A DNA stretch of 64,000 bases from positions 14,570,001 to 14,634,000 of the forward strand of contig OZ018415.1 in assembly GCA_963969595.1 (NCBI GenBank). The letters are read 5' to 3'. Under the pieces are notes generated by a model. It did no database searches, was not told the DNA's origin, and saw only the letters and a list, made by a program, of their open reading frames with translations. Source of the stretch: Neckera pumila. Lineage: Eukaryota > Streptophyta > Bryopsida > Hypnales > Neckeraceae. The translations under genes and the position numbers were made by a program. Positions within the stretch are counted from its first letter, which is position 1. The number at the start of each line of letters is the position of its first letter. Below are positions 24,152-36,402 of this stretch, in pieces.

Positions 24152-24182
<31 letters not shown>

Positions 24183-24416
24183 ATTGGAAAAAAAAAATGA
24201 AAAATTGAAATTTGATGTAGTATGAGGAGTGCCACATCAGCATTATGGATCCTACATCAACACTATGTCAGACTTGAAATTTTTTTAAATATTTTTTTTC
24301 AGAACAAAACCTACAATATTCTTTTTTCTTTTTTTCTTTTTTTGATTTCTGTAATTGCATCCCAGAGGTGCCAAAAGTCAAATCTTGGCGGCCCCTTCAA
24401 GGGCTGGAATTTTTCC
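24104..24416. mobile_element. MITE with AGGGGC-type inverted ends and an inner poly-G
   Basis: The left end TAGGAAAAAATTCAACCCTC, continued by AAAGGGGTCGC, is answered at the right by the complement ending GGAATTTTTCCTA, for arms of about 31 bp. The interior contains 26 consecutive G at 24156-24181 followed by A-rich DNA. Arms of the same type (CATTAGAGAAAATTTCAAGC) frame the element at 36044-36402, so the two probably belong to one family. Confidence 0.6.
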
Positions 24417-24419
24417 TAA

Positions 24420-26280
24420 TGAATGTAGTATTAGTACAATAACTATGCAAGGACATGATGTGTGTGATTATTGTACTAACTTTATACTCCATATGTCTTA
24501 AATAAGCACTAATGCTGCATGAAGTCAGTTGCCCATCACTAAACCACGGAAGTCATATATATTTTGTCATGCATAATTATTGTGCAACTTTAGCACTTCA
24601 AACTCAAATATCAATGATATGCCTAAACTGCATGGTATTAATGGATGTCAATATTGTGTTGTAACAATATTTCCAAATGAATGAATGTAATATGAAAGCA
24701 GTGCCCGACGATAATCGTACGATTATTATTGGCAATTTGTGACAGAAGAGCTTTGTGCTATAGTCATAGCCAATTTTTCAATTGGATATACATAAAATAT
24801 GTCACCTATATAGAAGCTCAAATGCGGATCTCTTTAAAAAGTGACTCTTTTTATAGGGTAGTCATCATCCCTATACAGTGCAATGCAAAACTTGTAATTA
24901 GTTAAATAACTTCTTCAAAGAAAAGTAGGTATGAAAGGCTCTGTTATTAAGGCCCCAATAGTTGTAGAGCGTGAATATGATTTCAAAAAAGAAATTGATT
25001 GATCCATACATTTGGATTTTCAATCTTAACCTCTAAAGCATTTCTGGTGTTTTTGAGCAAAAATGTCAAAAATATTTTTGAACAAAATAATATATTTTAG
25101 AAACAAATTAGAGAAAAATAGACATATTTGTAATATCTTTTGCAACTAATAGTAGAATCTTGTAATAAAATTTTATACACCAGTTATATGTCAATTATAT
25201 AAGCCTTATTCCTAAGCATTTTTAAGATTGTATTGTTCAGAATAGTAAAACAAATTTTTTCTAAGGGTATTTTTAAGCTATTGTAGTGAAAAGGCTGTCA
25301 CAAAGTAATAATTTTGCCAATTTTTTATCTTCTATGAATTTTAGACTTTTGTTCCTGGATTCAAATTACTACATTTTGTTTTTAATTTAGCCTGTCCATA
25401 TGTACATCTTCTTGGGGAAAAAAATGTATCTTTTTTTAAGGTTCATTCTTCATCATCTCATTACATTTGGGGCATCAGACTCCATCAAAAACAACAAATG
25501 AATTCTATTTGGAATAATTAAAGTAATATTTTATATCCATATTTTAGTATTTAGACAACTTCAATATAGGAATACAATTTTTCTAATGATTAATAAAACT
25601 ATTGTTGATTAAATAAAATTATTCAAATAAATTTTAATAAATAAAACTTGGACCTTGTTTGCATTGATTGATTTGAAATTTTGAAATTTAAAATCACTTT
25701 TACTACTTTGAATATTTAGAAAAAAATTTAGTAGTGTTATTCATCAATTTGTTTACATTTTATTTTTCAAAACACTACATTTCATTGCCTTGGTCCAAAT
25801 CCTCCACCCAATATCTTAAAAATGCCCCCAATACTTTCCAATGGAATAAATACTCAACTTTAAAACATTTTTTTAAATTTGTATCTACCGCAACTTCAGA
25901 AAATTGATGTTGTGTTTTATTTTGCATCAAAATTAGAAAGCTAAAGAGAAAGAAAAGGATAGTCAGTATTAAACTTGATTTTCATCCTATAACCTTGAAT
26001 CAAGCCAATTCCAATGGTGGGAATGTTTTAGCAAACTATTTTAGCTCTATAAATTTTTTTAAATAAAAAAATTGTTTAAATAAAAAAATTGTAAAAATGA
26101 AAAAGATTTTATTTATTCAAGGAGAGTTTTAAACTGTTATTTTTATTTTACTTTAGTATATGTTTTGTTTAGCTTATTCATTTTGAAAGGGAGATAATAT
26201 ATGCATTTGAAAGTTCACATGAATTAAAAAACATCATTCTTATAGTTTTCAAGTGTATTTGTTAAATGTACATCAATCAG
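24420..26280. other. AT-rich intergenic DNA with one TTAA-element end
   Basis: TTAA at 25026-25029 followed by CCTCTAAAGC and, further in, 'agaatcttgtaataaaattt' marks a probable end B of the TTAA-flanked family. The other end is not found. Otherwise no gene or structured element is supported. Confidence 0.4.
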
Positions 26281-26404
26281 CACTACATCGAAGTAGAAAA
26301 TTTGAATACAATATATACAAAAGGATTCTTCATCAAATCAAAAGGAAAAGGAGAACTTGAGCAGATCATTGTTAAGAATATTACTACCTCAGTTATAGTA
26401 TTTC

Positions 26405-27190
26405 CATGGATGCAAATGAGTTGAAAAAGAGAAGATATGAAAGCAAAATATTTTGAGTACTTTGCAGAACAAAAAGCAAGTTTGTGGTGTACAACAATCC
26501 ACAATTCTACATCAAAGCGTCGGTCAAAATAAATGCAAGAGAATTTGACCAGACCTTCTTTACCGCATACTACAAAAATCTTATGAAGCTTCAAGACATT
26601 TGGAAAACATGTAGGAGTTCTAGTATTGTTGCTTTGGCTGATGATGCACGCAAAGTGAAGGTAGTGACAATGGCAATTAATGTCTTGCATTAGAGCAAGG
26701 ACTTACCAAAGCAGATGACACTAGGAGAATTATTTAAGAAAATAATTGATTATACACGATATAATTTTTTTTGCAATAGAAGAATTTTCTTTTTTTGAAA
26801 TCCTTGCACACATGCAAAATTGCTTCATTCAACTCCTCATTCTTGTTTCCAAATATGTCGTGTATAATCAATCATCTTCTTGGACAATTCTCCTAGCGTC
26901 ATTTGCTTTAATAAGTCCTTGCTCTAATGCAAGACATTGACTACCATTGTCACTGCCTTCACTCTGTGTAACTTCCATATGCTTTCCAAATGTTGCAAAG
27001 CTTCATAAGATTTTTATAGTATGGGGTAACAAAGGTCTGATCAAACTCTCTTGCGTTTATTTTGACTGACGCTTCGATGGAAAACTGTAGATTGTTGTAC
27101 ACTATGAACTTGCTTCTTGTTCCACAAAGTGCTCAAGATACTTTGCATTCAATATCTTCCCCTTTTGAACTCGTCACGGAACACGTTTGC
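26405..27190. mobile_element. large fold-back with coding-like arms
   Basis: The left arm (about 26405-26763) and right arm (about 26855-27190) are inverted copies at roughly 85% identity by eye, around a spacer of about 90 bp. Both arms can be read as variants of one protein segment containing VYNNPQFYIKASVKINAREF and YYKNLMKL, but stops interrupt both. I do not recognise the protein. The arrangement suggests an inverted duplication of part of a decayed transposon or captured gene. Only the left arm keeps an open frame (26484-26693, plus). Confidence 0.65.
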
Positions 27191-27194
27191 AAGC

Positions 27195-27672
27195 AACAAC
27201 AATGTGTTGGCCATATACATGCTTCCATATAATGTTGCAGCAAATTAATATCATGCATCAAACATGCTCAAAAAATTACATTTGTCAATTCATTGAAACT
27301 GTTAATGTTTATATACCAAAAATAAATAAAATTTAAAGTAAAAGGAGGGTGCAGTAAATTAAAGTAAAGTAAAAGGAGGATGTAATAAAGTTAAGTAAAA
27401 GGAGGATACACTAAGGTGAAATTAAAACAATTTAGAAAACATTTTGAAAAAATAAAATGTGTATATGAACATTCATGAGTTATCATTAGTGTCTATATTT
27501 TTGCCGTCATTGCCTTGTACTAGTAGTCTTTGTTGCAATGCTCTCTGATGTTCTATTTGCATTAAAAATCGGGTGCGTATTATTTGAGGTGCTCATAATG
27601 TTGCGTTGGTGGTGGGATATGCACCTAAACGGGAGCAATGTATTATAGAAGTACAATGCCTTGCATGCATAT
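27195..27672. other. intergenic DNA, no gene seen
   Basis: A short run of AAAGTAAAAGGAGG-type direct repeats occurs at 27335-27415. Nothing else is supported. Confidence 0.4.
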
Positions 27673-27674
27673 GA

Positions 27675-28592
27675 AGGTCAGAGACTATATTTTCACCCAA
27701 AACACTTCAAATCTGCTATTTCTAGTACTAAATTTTAGGAAAAAAACATTTTTGGACATATGTAACCGTAAGATCTTGTAGTAAGCTTGTTCGAGAATAT
27801 GTAGAAAAAATTTCAGAATTTTCCACCTTGTAGATTGCAAGATATTAGCATTTGAATTGGCAAGATATTAGCAAGAAAAAACTCTTTTTTTGGCCCTGTA
27901 AAAACAGGGCAGCTACACTTCACAAGGTCACATTTAAATGAAAAAATGTCCAAAATGGTGGTTACTCCTTAGATTCATTCTTCAAAAGAAGTTGGCTACA
28001 TGTTTGAAAATTTTCAAATCATTTGGAATCATACAACATATTGGAAAAAAATAGGTTGAAGAAAGAAATAGAAACTGATTCAAAACACTAAATTGTTAAG
28101 AATCTAATTATGGAATTGAAAAATGTCAATTCCAATGGTCATATGTTTTAATAAATAACATACATCCTATGCTTTTATTTTTTTCAAAAAAATATTAAAA
28201 ATTGAGTTAAATAAAGGACTTCAAAGTCTATTTGAGTAGGAAATCCATAACTACCTGCAAACTAGAACACCTCATAATTTTCATCTTATAAATCAAAATG
28301 GAATAACTCAAACCTTTGAATGTATATATAAGTGTAGAAAACCAATTTTCAATTTTTATTTCTTTTAAAAGTGATTTTTTAGAATTTTTTAAGCTGCTTG
28401 CCGACCGTTGAAAATGACATATCATCCAATAAATTTTTAACCATGTAGTCTTTGAAATTTTTTTGGCCTTAAAGCTATTCCTTGGCGCGTATTATGTGAA
28501 ATTTTCAAAGAAAAAAAATAAAATTTCCGTTCGTAGTGAGCTACCCAAAATTGCTATGTTGCCAAAAAAAATGCCATTTGGTCCTTTTGAGG
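27675..28592. mobile_element. TTAA-flanked element, copy 3 (uninterrupted form of copy 2)
   Basis: Matches both outer parts of the element at 20099-22802 in order, without the LTR insert. It runs from 'gactatattttcaccc' through TAAGATCTTGTAGTAAGCTT and GATTCAAAACACTAAATTGT to GTCCTTTTGAGG, then TTAA at 28593-28596. The left TTAA and the first terminal bases are lost. Confidence 0.65.
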
Positions 28593-28991
28593 TTAAATAA
28601 TTGTGCAAACTCATTCTTGCTTCATTTTATTATTTTCAAAATTCAATTATGGACAGCCAACTTCAAATTGCGAAAGTGTCATTTTTTTAATTTTTTTTTT
28701 AAATTTTCAAAGAGATCAAAAGCTAGATTTGGGAAGCTTTGCTTAACTAGTTTTAATCAAAGGCAATAAAATAATTTTCAATGTCAAAATTAAATTCTAA
28801 GAATTCAAAACTAGAATTACAAAAGTATAATAGTCAGAGATTTTGTTTGTTTGATTCAACACTTCATGTAATATTATTGTTTATATGACTTGAATTGAAT
28901 TCAACAATATAATTATATCCATATTCATAAATTTATAGGTACAATTTGGACAAAAATCATTCATTTTTGCATACGTAATTAAATTTCTGAC

Positions 28992-29440
28992 TATTTTTAT
29001 TTTTATTTATTTTTATTTTATGAACAAGTGGGAAACCCATTGCATTAAAAAAAAACACCAAGTACAAACCTGCCAAGCCAAAAGGCTGGACAATGAAGAG
29101 AATGCAAGAGAAAAAGAAAGAAAGCAACAAAAATGAAAGGCCTAAGCAATAAACAAGGGAGGGGGCCCTCCTTATTCCAACTAATCTGATTGCCAACACA
29201 TGTGGCAAGCACCAGGGACTGAGCCCAAACTAGGTCAAACTTAAGCCAAATAGAATCCGAATGATGCGGTCAAAGTTTGGTAGTACTATGAGCTTTAAGG
29301 AACACAGCCCGTCCTAAGTCAAGTAATGAGTTCCATAAGGCCTGATGAACAAAGTCCGGAGGCCATTGGGTTTGTGAAAACACCTTGTTGTTGCGAGCGG
29401 TCCATAACAGCCATAGTTTTTGACTATTCATAAGCAATTT
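28992..29440 (-). mobile_element. 5'-truncated LINE, 3' end (copy 1)
   Basis: On the minus strand the segment reads LWLLWTARNNKVFSQTQWPP and then FVHQALWNSLLDLGRAV, the region downstream of reverse transcriptase in plant non-LTR retrotransposons, before breaking down. It ends in an A-rich tail (T/A-rich on plus, 28992-29020). The tail-proximal part contains a 'cattgcattaaaaaaaaaca...agtacaaa...gccaagcc' order shared with 32591 and 38270. Confidence 0.65.
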
Positions 29441-31130
29441 TTTTTATTCTCTGTACTTTTTTTGGCTAAAAAACAATGTAAGGATTTAAGAGCATGTCAC
29501 TTTAATCTTTAAACATCCAAAGTGGATTTCAATGATTTCAATTGGGTACTATTGGATTAAGGTCTACAAATTTTCATCTTATATATTTGGAGAGTTGTTT
29601 CTTCAGTGTGTTCACAGTGTTCATAGTGTATGGTACCATGGTGGTTGGAATTTCTTCATCGTGAATAAAGGGGTTTTGACATAAAAAAAATTTTACTTAT
29701 AAACCACAAAAATTGTTTTCCAATGTATTTTTGGCAACTTCTAATTTTTTTGTCTTGATCAAATTTCATGTATTTTCATATTCATTAATTAATGTGCTTT
29801 GTAATATTGCTACAACCATTAGTATGTCATTTGTAATTGCTACAAAAGTAACAACCAATCTTTTCTTAAATCTCCTTTCACATCCATTATTTTATTCTTT
29901 AAATTATATATAGTTTTAATGTTTAATACTATGTGTAATATCAATTTTTGCACTATCTTTTGTACTGTAAAATTTGATTGGCATATAAAAGTAGTATGCC
30001 AAATAAATTTGAAGAGCAAAAGTCACTTTTCTAGAACATCTTTAAAGCAAGTACTAATCTAATCTAGTCTATGCTTATTGAATACAAAACTTAGATCATA
30101 ATAGATCTATGTCTAACATACATACAAATTGGCTTTTGCCATGTGTCTAATTTTGCATGGTGGTGTTCTTTGAAGTTATAAAATTGTAATTTTTCAAATC
30201 CTTTCCAACCCTTTTCAACCTAATTTTATTTTTTAAAAGTCACAATGCAATCATTAGTATTCGAGAAAAACTTGTAGCTACATAACATTATTCACCTTCA
30301 TTGGGGGGTCCCTTTTGCTCCCGCCAAATCAAGAGGCCCCCAGCCAATGATTTTTCCAACTTTGTCAATACAATGAATCACGTTATGAGCTAGCCAATCA
30401 TATATTGAGTAGTATAACTCAATTCTTCCTCTAGGTATCTGAGGAGATTATACCTCCACCTGAAGGGAAGACCCTCACCTGATTTAGCAGTGTTATGTAA
30501 TTCAAAGTGACCCGGTAGAAACACGGAATTGTGAACAAAATACTTGTTGTAATTTGAAAACATCAGCAAATATTTAGTGAAAAAATCTGTAAAATTTATG
30601 TTCAGAATAATAAATAGGAAAACCACCATACTTGATATTTGAAAAGAGCCAAAATAAAAGGTAAAAATAAATTTTGAATTTTGTAGTTTGTAAATTTTTT
30701 GAAATTCAATATCTTTTTTGCATGAAGGAGTACAAGGGTTTTGTTTCATGGCATTTGGACATGCGATGTGAAAACTATGATTTTTCCAAAATGAAAGGAA
30801 ATTTAATTCAATTTTCTAATTCATGAAAACTTTGAAACTCAATAACTTTCACACTACGGTTGAATATAAGAATTGAAGGAAACTAGCTGATAAAACTCAA
30901 AAAATATCTCAAACACTTTGCAATTTTGACTATATTACAGTGCAAGGTGCAAGGTGCACTATATTAGAGGGTGCAATCAATTGACCCAAGAGCAGGGGGC
31001 ACAATTAGGCAGGGGACGGATTGGTTATCCACACTTTATATTTTAATCATTCCATTTAGTTCAATAGAAAATTGATCACGATACATTCATTCAAGTAAGA
31101 AGTTCAAAGAAAAATTAAATCATACTTTAA
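29441..31130. other. AT-rich intergenic DNA, no gene seen
   Basis: A fragment near 30735-30775 ('gttttgtttcatggcattt') resembles the repeat at 31136-31345. A small hairpin sits at 30301-30350 (TTGGGGGG against CCCCCAGCCAA). The remaining open frames are short and unsupported. Confidence 0.4.
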
Positions 31131-31135
31131 GACAG

Positions 31136-31345
31136 ACGGTTGGTTTGTTTTGTTTGTTTATAACAGTGAGATCTCCTAGACCGTGTGTCCCTTGGTGGCG
31201 TGCTTGGTACTATTGGAAAGCCCTCGGCAAAGTGCACGGGCTTTGTTTTATGGCGTTTTGACCTACAGTGGAAAATTTATTGAATTCCAAAGATTTTATG
31301 AATAAAAAATAAAAAAAAAATTACTTTTACTTTTATTTTTGCTGT
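31136..31345 (+). repeat. dispersed repeat with a short GTTT run (copy 1)
   Basis: It begins with GGTTTGTTTTGTTTGTTT, then 'ggtggcgtgcttggtact', 'ggaaagccctcggcaaag', 'ttttatggcgttttg' and an A-rich zone ending 'ttacttttacttttattttt'. The same blocks occur in the same order on the minus strand at about 62820-63380, where the GTTT run has grown to about 91 units. Family unknown. Confidence 0.6.
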
Positions 31346-32565
31346 GGCAACGGCACAGGGCACGCTACAGTAGTTCTTATTAAATCAAAAAATTTAAATC
31401 CCAAGGCAAGCTGTAGCTTGAGAATGTGCTACTGTAGAGAATGCACGTGGCATCTATAGTAGAGTTCAGGACAAACGGCCAATTTCAAAAGTCAATGAAC
31501 ACCCTCATCCAACTGAAAACTCTGTTCATCCAACAAATATTTCATCCATAAGAGTCATATTTATAAACTAAAAATACTGTAGTGGGGCCAAATTAGAATG
31601 TAACGTGTTAGTAACCCATAGGCTGCAAAGATGTGCAAAGCTATTGCAGATGCGTCTCAATATTCGGTCTCAATATTCGCACCCCACTAAAATATTAAGT
31701 TATTTTTAAGTGTTAAAATGAAGTTATACTCCGTATTAAGTAATAGTGTTATTTTTGTATTTTATGGATTTTTTTTTAATTCTCATAAACAGTAAACAAT
31801 TAGTTTTCTACTGACCACATAATTGAAATCGTCTCAGTCAAAGCTGGGATATTTTTAATTCGAATCACCGGAGCAGGAGACAAAAGCCAAAACCCAACCC
31901 CCAATTGTGACTTCTATCCAAATTTAACAAAGGGGGCATTTTTTAGTGGAATAATACTTAAATTAACTTTCTACCCTCTATCCTTCATCTCCGAATTTTG
32001 CTCGCACCCTGTCCTTCAGATTTCCGACCCTATTCCGGTGAAATCTCCATGCCAAATAAAATAAATCTCCCCTCATAAATTAATCTCCCACTCTAAATAA
32101 ATAACTCACCTTCCACACTTTGAATCAGCATAAATTTTTTGGAATAGTGAGAGGCAGGACTGGTCTGTTTTTTTGGGGTTTTTTTGAGAAGAAGTCAGCT
32201 AATATTTCTTAAATACTCTCATGTGATAATTGGGTGATAATTGGGTGATAGTGGGTGATACCTATATCAAAACTATGTGATATCTAGGTAAGATTTGGCT
32301 ATTTGTCTTGAAATGCCGAGAAAGTTAGAGCCACCCATAATCGGCTGTATAAACAATTCTGACATGATCTCGAGTAGTGCAAGGCAAAAACAAATATTTT
32401 TAGAGGTGCATCTATAGAAATGGCAGGGATTGCAAAAAATATGGTAATTTTATTGCTTGAACTGAAATTATTATGAATTCTGGGAGGCAAAAAGTGCTCT
32501 TGACCCATGGTCAATGTCTAGACTCTTCCAATTCCGATCATTCAAGAACTTTTTTCCTACTCATT
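31346..32565. other. intergenic DNA, no gene seen
   Basis: Mixed sequence with short direct repeats ('tgataattgggtgataattgggtgata' type, 32223-32260). Nothing coding is supported. Confidence 0.4.
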
Positions 32566-32574
32566 ATTTCCTAC

Positions 32575-33378
32575 CTTTTTTTTTTTTTTTGGTAACAAAT
32601 GGAAGAATCCACTGCATTAGAAGGAAAAACCAAGTACAAAGATAGCCAAGCCTTATGGCTGGACAATGAAGAGAATGCGAGCATAAAAACCGAACAAAAG
32701 AACTGAAAGAAAACCACGAGGTTAAATAAGAACCAAGAAAAACTAAAAGAACAAGCAAATGGAGGGCCCTTAGTGTTCCACATGATCACCCCATCTTTCT
32801 TGCTAGTTAAGACTAATGATTGGAGCCAGACCTTTTCAAACTTAGCCCAAATATACGCCTAGCTGTAATGGTCGTTGACAAGCTCCACCTTGAGCTCTAA
32901 TTTGCGTTGCCTTGCTCGAGTCTAACAGAGCTTCCCATATGGCTTTGTAAATGAATTCATGAGGCCACACACTTTGTACAAATACCTTACTGTTGCGGGA
33001 GATCCATATGATCTACAAAGGAGAACCCCTAAATGAGGATCAGATGTTTTTAAGTTGAAGAAACCTTTGAGGAAGTGGGGAGTCAAAGGTACAATGCATA
33101 AAGCTAAGTCTTACATGCGGGCCTAAAGCCGGTTGGTCCCCATGGATATAATTTATGATGTATGATAGACTGAGCATATTCCCATACTTCTAGGACTTGT
33201 GGGTAGTAGTAAAACTTGTAAATGGGCGTCTTTGCAATGTTAGTTGTGCAACAATTACACCTAATATCAATGCCCAAATTGATACGGGCTATCCAAGAAT
33301 GGATAGCTACCGCATTGTACCACACTAACCACATGAACGCCACTTCAGTTTTTGTGACCGTGTTTTATGCCTAAGATC
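32575..33378 (-). mobile_element. 5'-truncated LINE, 3' end (copy 2)
   Basis: Minus strand. The frame at 33104-33343 reads MWLVWYNAVAIHSWIARINL, then IRCNCCTTNIAKTPIYKFYY and VWEYAQSI, which fits the zinc-binding region after reverse transcriptase (zf-RVT) in plant LINEs. Further on come ISRNSKVFVQSVWPHEFIYK and AIWEALLDSS. The element ends in a poly-A tail (15 T on plus, 32576-32590). TTTCCTAC occurs at both borders (32567-32574 and 33379-33386), a possible target duplication. Stops interrupt the frame. Confidence 0.7.
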
Positions 33379-33900
33379 TTTCCTACTTTCTTTCTCAAAA
33401 CTTGAAACCTTGTGTCATGAACTTATTAGTCCAACCTTGAAAAGAAAAGAAAAATTACATTATAAGCTTCAAAAAATCTAGTGCAATCTCGAGCAGAAAT
33501 ATTTGCACCTATAGGTTGGATATGGGTCATTGGTCGCTTATAGACTTATGGGTGGCTCTACGTTAATAATCTTGCTATTTTTACCTTCCGGTATGAAGAA
33601 TTCCTTTACAAAAAATAGTCAATGTCTTTGAGCTATAGCCAAATGGTGAAAATTGGCTTGTGAAGGATACATGGCATAGTAAATACAGTAATGAACTTCG
33701 TTTCTCATTCAAAATTAGTTTCAAACTTTTTAAAGTAGGTTGGAGTGCCCTACAACTATCCATTTTGTCTAATTAGCATATATAGAGTCAAAATCATAAT
33801 GAGAGGTTATTTTTTTCCTTGTAGGAAGACGAAAATCATAAAATTTCAAACAAAAGTTATATTTATTTGGAGGACTCTTGTAATTTTTGTGAATTTTTAA

Positions 33901-35636
33901 CCCCTACAAATATTAGTACCCATTGAATGAATGATGAATGATTTCAAAAGCTTATTGCAAGAGCTAAATGGTGTTGACTTAATATAATTAGAGTTAACTT
34001 GGATTTTTGTCACTTTGTCTTTGTCATCTTTTCAATTTTATGTCAAATGTTTCCAATTGCTTGTTCCTATCAATGTACGTGTGGTTGTTTTTAATTAGAA
34101 AGTGAAAATGAAATAAGTGTGAATAGATCTAGTTGGTAAGACTTTCAAAGATTTTAAGAGGTGCTCAATTTGGAAGGTTTGAATTTGGTTAGGTGGCCAT
34201 TGTGAATTGTCCTCCTTATCAAAGTTTAACCTTTGAAGGATGTTGAGGATTAAAAGTGTCCGATGGATGACTTCAATGTAGAAACAAATAATGCCCCTAT
34301 TGATTCAATAATTAGAACATTTTAGTTATAAGGGACTATATCCTTTAAGGTTAAGTGCTTGGAGAGTGTCCAATTCAATATGGGCCATTGTATGCAAAGC
34401 GTGCAATCCAATCTCATTTAGCTACTTAGTTTGTTTTTCTATTTTTCATTTAGTTCTAATTAATAAATTTAGTACGTAAATATACTTAATTGAGTGTGAT
34501 TTGTATTGTATTTGTGTTTGTGCAATAATTGCATATGTACTAATAATTAAAAAAAATTATTGTATTGTTATTGTATGTGCTTAGACCTTGAATTGTAAAA
34601 AGAACCAATTTGGTGTTGATTGATTTTGCCTTGTGTGTTGTTTAATAAAAATTATGTTTGAACATAGTGAGATTTTTGATCTGTCAAATTGCTACCCTTA
34701 CATCAAATTAGTATACTATTAATACTATTAATGAAACGTAAAGCTGAATTGGGATATTTCTTTATTCAACACATAAAAAAGTTGAAGTACTTCTAAGTTT
34801 GTAGAAACTTGAAACAAATTTTGCCAATACTTTAGCAATGTGATTAACTTAGTGACTTGGTGCTTCATGATTTTGTTATAAGATTTGAAATCAATTCATG
34901 AAGCAATGGGAAGGAAAAAAAACCTTAAACAAACGAATTGCATCCTAATAAGTAAATTTTACACAGAAATAAGTCAAAAGCCATGTCCAACCAATTGATT
35001 ACTATCCCTAAAACAAATTGTTTTTTAAGGAAATTTAGAGGTTAATATATGAATATATGTAATTCAACTTGAATCCCTTTCAAATAGTGTAAAGAGCATT
35101 CTGTTAAAGGAAGAAATACTTAGAGTTTTGCTCTGTTTTTTTCACCTAGGAAAATTGTATAAATGCATAAACTAATTATTTGGTATGGATGATCATAATT
35201 TGAAAATATGGATTTCTAATGTAGAATTAGAGACACCAAAATGAAGCAGAGGAAAATAGGAAATGCATAATTGTCTACAACTCAATATAGAAGAGGTTTG
35301 TGATAGGGCTGGCGGTAAAAAAAATCATGTCCCTTGAAACGCTTATGGAAGTACTTTAAAGAGTTTTGTTCAGTCTTAGTGACCACAATTTCTTTGGCAA
35401 TTTTAAATTTTTATTTTAAATTTTTGTGTGGATTTTTTCTGCTTACCAATTCAAAATATGGACTTATTGTGCCATAACTTTTTCTCCTGGGCAGGAATTG
35501 AAATGAAACTTATATTCTCAGAAAGCTAATAAGTTTTCTATCTTTACAAAAAGTTTCAAAAAAACACAACAAATATTGAGACCATAGGGACCCAAAATCC
35601 ATTTTGTCCCCCTATGGAATAATGGATCTTTAGAGA
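33901..35636. mobile_element. possible TTAA-flanked element, copy 4 (ends not certainly paired)
   Basis: TTAA at 33897-33900 precedes CCCCTACAAA and TTAA at 35637-35640 follows GGATCTTTAGAGA. The right 180 bp resemble the end A fragment at 590-804 ('cccaaaatccattttgt', 'gccataactttttctcctgg'). At 1736 bp it is longer than the other copies, so the two ends might come from different insertions. Confidence 0.4.
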
Positions 35637-35917
35637 TTAAGGTACACGCATCAAAATCGCACCCTATCTAAAAATCCCAATGTCACTCTATGTACATCTC
35701 CAAAATAGAAATATGTACGTCAATCACTATGTACCTAAGAGAAAGAAACAATTTTAGAACCTCTATGGGAAAAAACTTTGACCCTTTCTAACTTTTGCAT
35801 ACAATATTCAAATGTCTTGTTTATTATTAAATTAGACTGATAATATTTTTATATTTTTTGTTGGCAAGTGAAGGGAGGTTCCAATTCTCCAATAAAAGCT
35901 ACGCTAAGTAGAAAAGA

Positions 35918-35976
35918 GTGGTGTTTGTTTGTGTGTGGTGTATGTGTGTGGTGGTGTGTGTGGGGGGGGGGGGGGG
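35918..35976. repeat. GT-rich microsatellite ending in 15 G
   Basis: An irregular GTGTGTGG run ends in 15 consecutive G (35962-35976). Confidence 0.8.
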
Positions 35977-36043
35977 ACACTATATGGTTGTACATCCCCA
36001 TATCTTATGTAAGAAAGCTAAACTTTCCGCTACTGAATACTTT

Positions 36044-36402
36044 GCATTAGAGAAAATTTCAAGCCTTTGGAGGGCTGCTCCACAACCCCTCGAGGTACCA
36101 TGAAATTTACCTTTTTTTGCTCAAAAATTTGTTTTTTCCCTATTTTAGCGCAGCAATTTCTGTTGTGACAACGGCGCAAGAACCGAAATTCGTGAATAAT
36201 TAATTTATATTTAAATTTATTTTTATTTTTAATCTTAAAAAAAAAATTAATCTTAAAAAATTCTACGAAATCTGACTGCTCCGGCGAGCAATTAGCCACT
36301 CTGACTACTCACCGCATCAGTCAGCTGGAGTGACAGACCAAGCTTTTTAATAGCTTGGTTTGTTACTCCGGAGCAGCCCTCCAGAGGGCTGATATTTCTT
36401 CT
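36044..36402. mobile_element. MITE related to the element at 24104
   Basis: The left arm CATTAGAGAAAATTTCAAGC, continued by CTTTGGAGGGCTGCTCC, pairs with a right arm whose complement reads CATTAGAAGAAATATCAGCC and so on, over about 36 bp. An inner hairpin (ACCAAGCT/AGCTTGGT) lies at about 36337-36360. No coding sequence. Confidence 0.65.
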
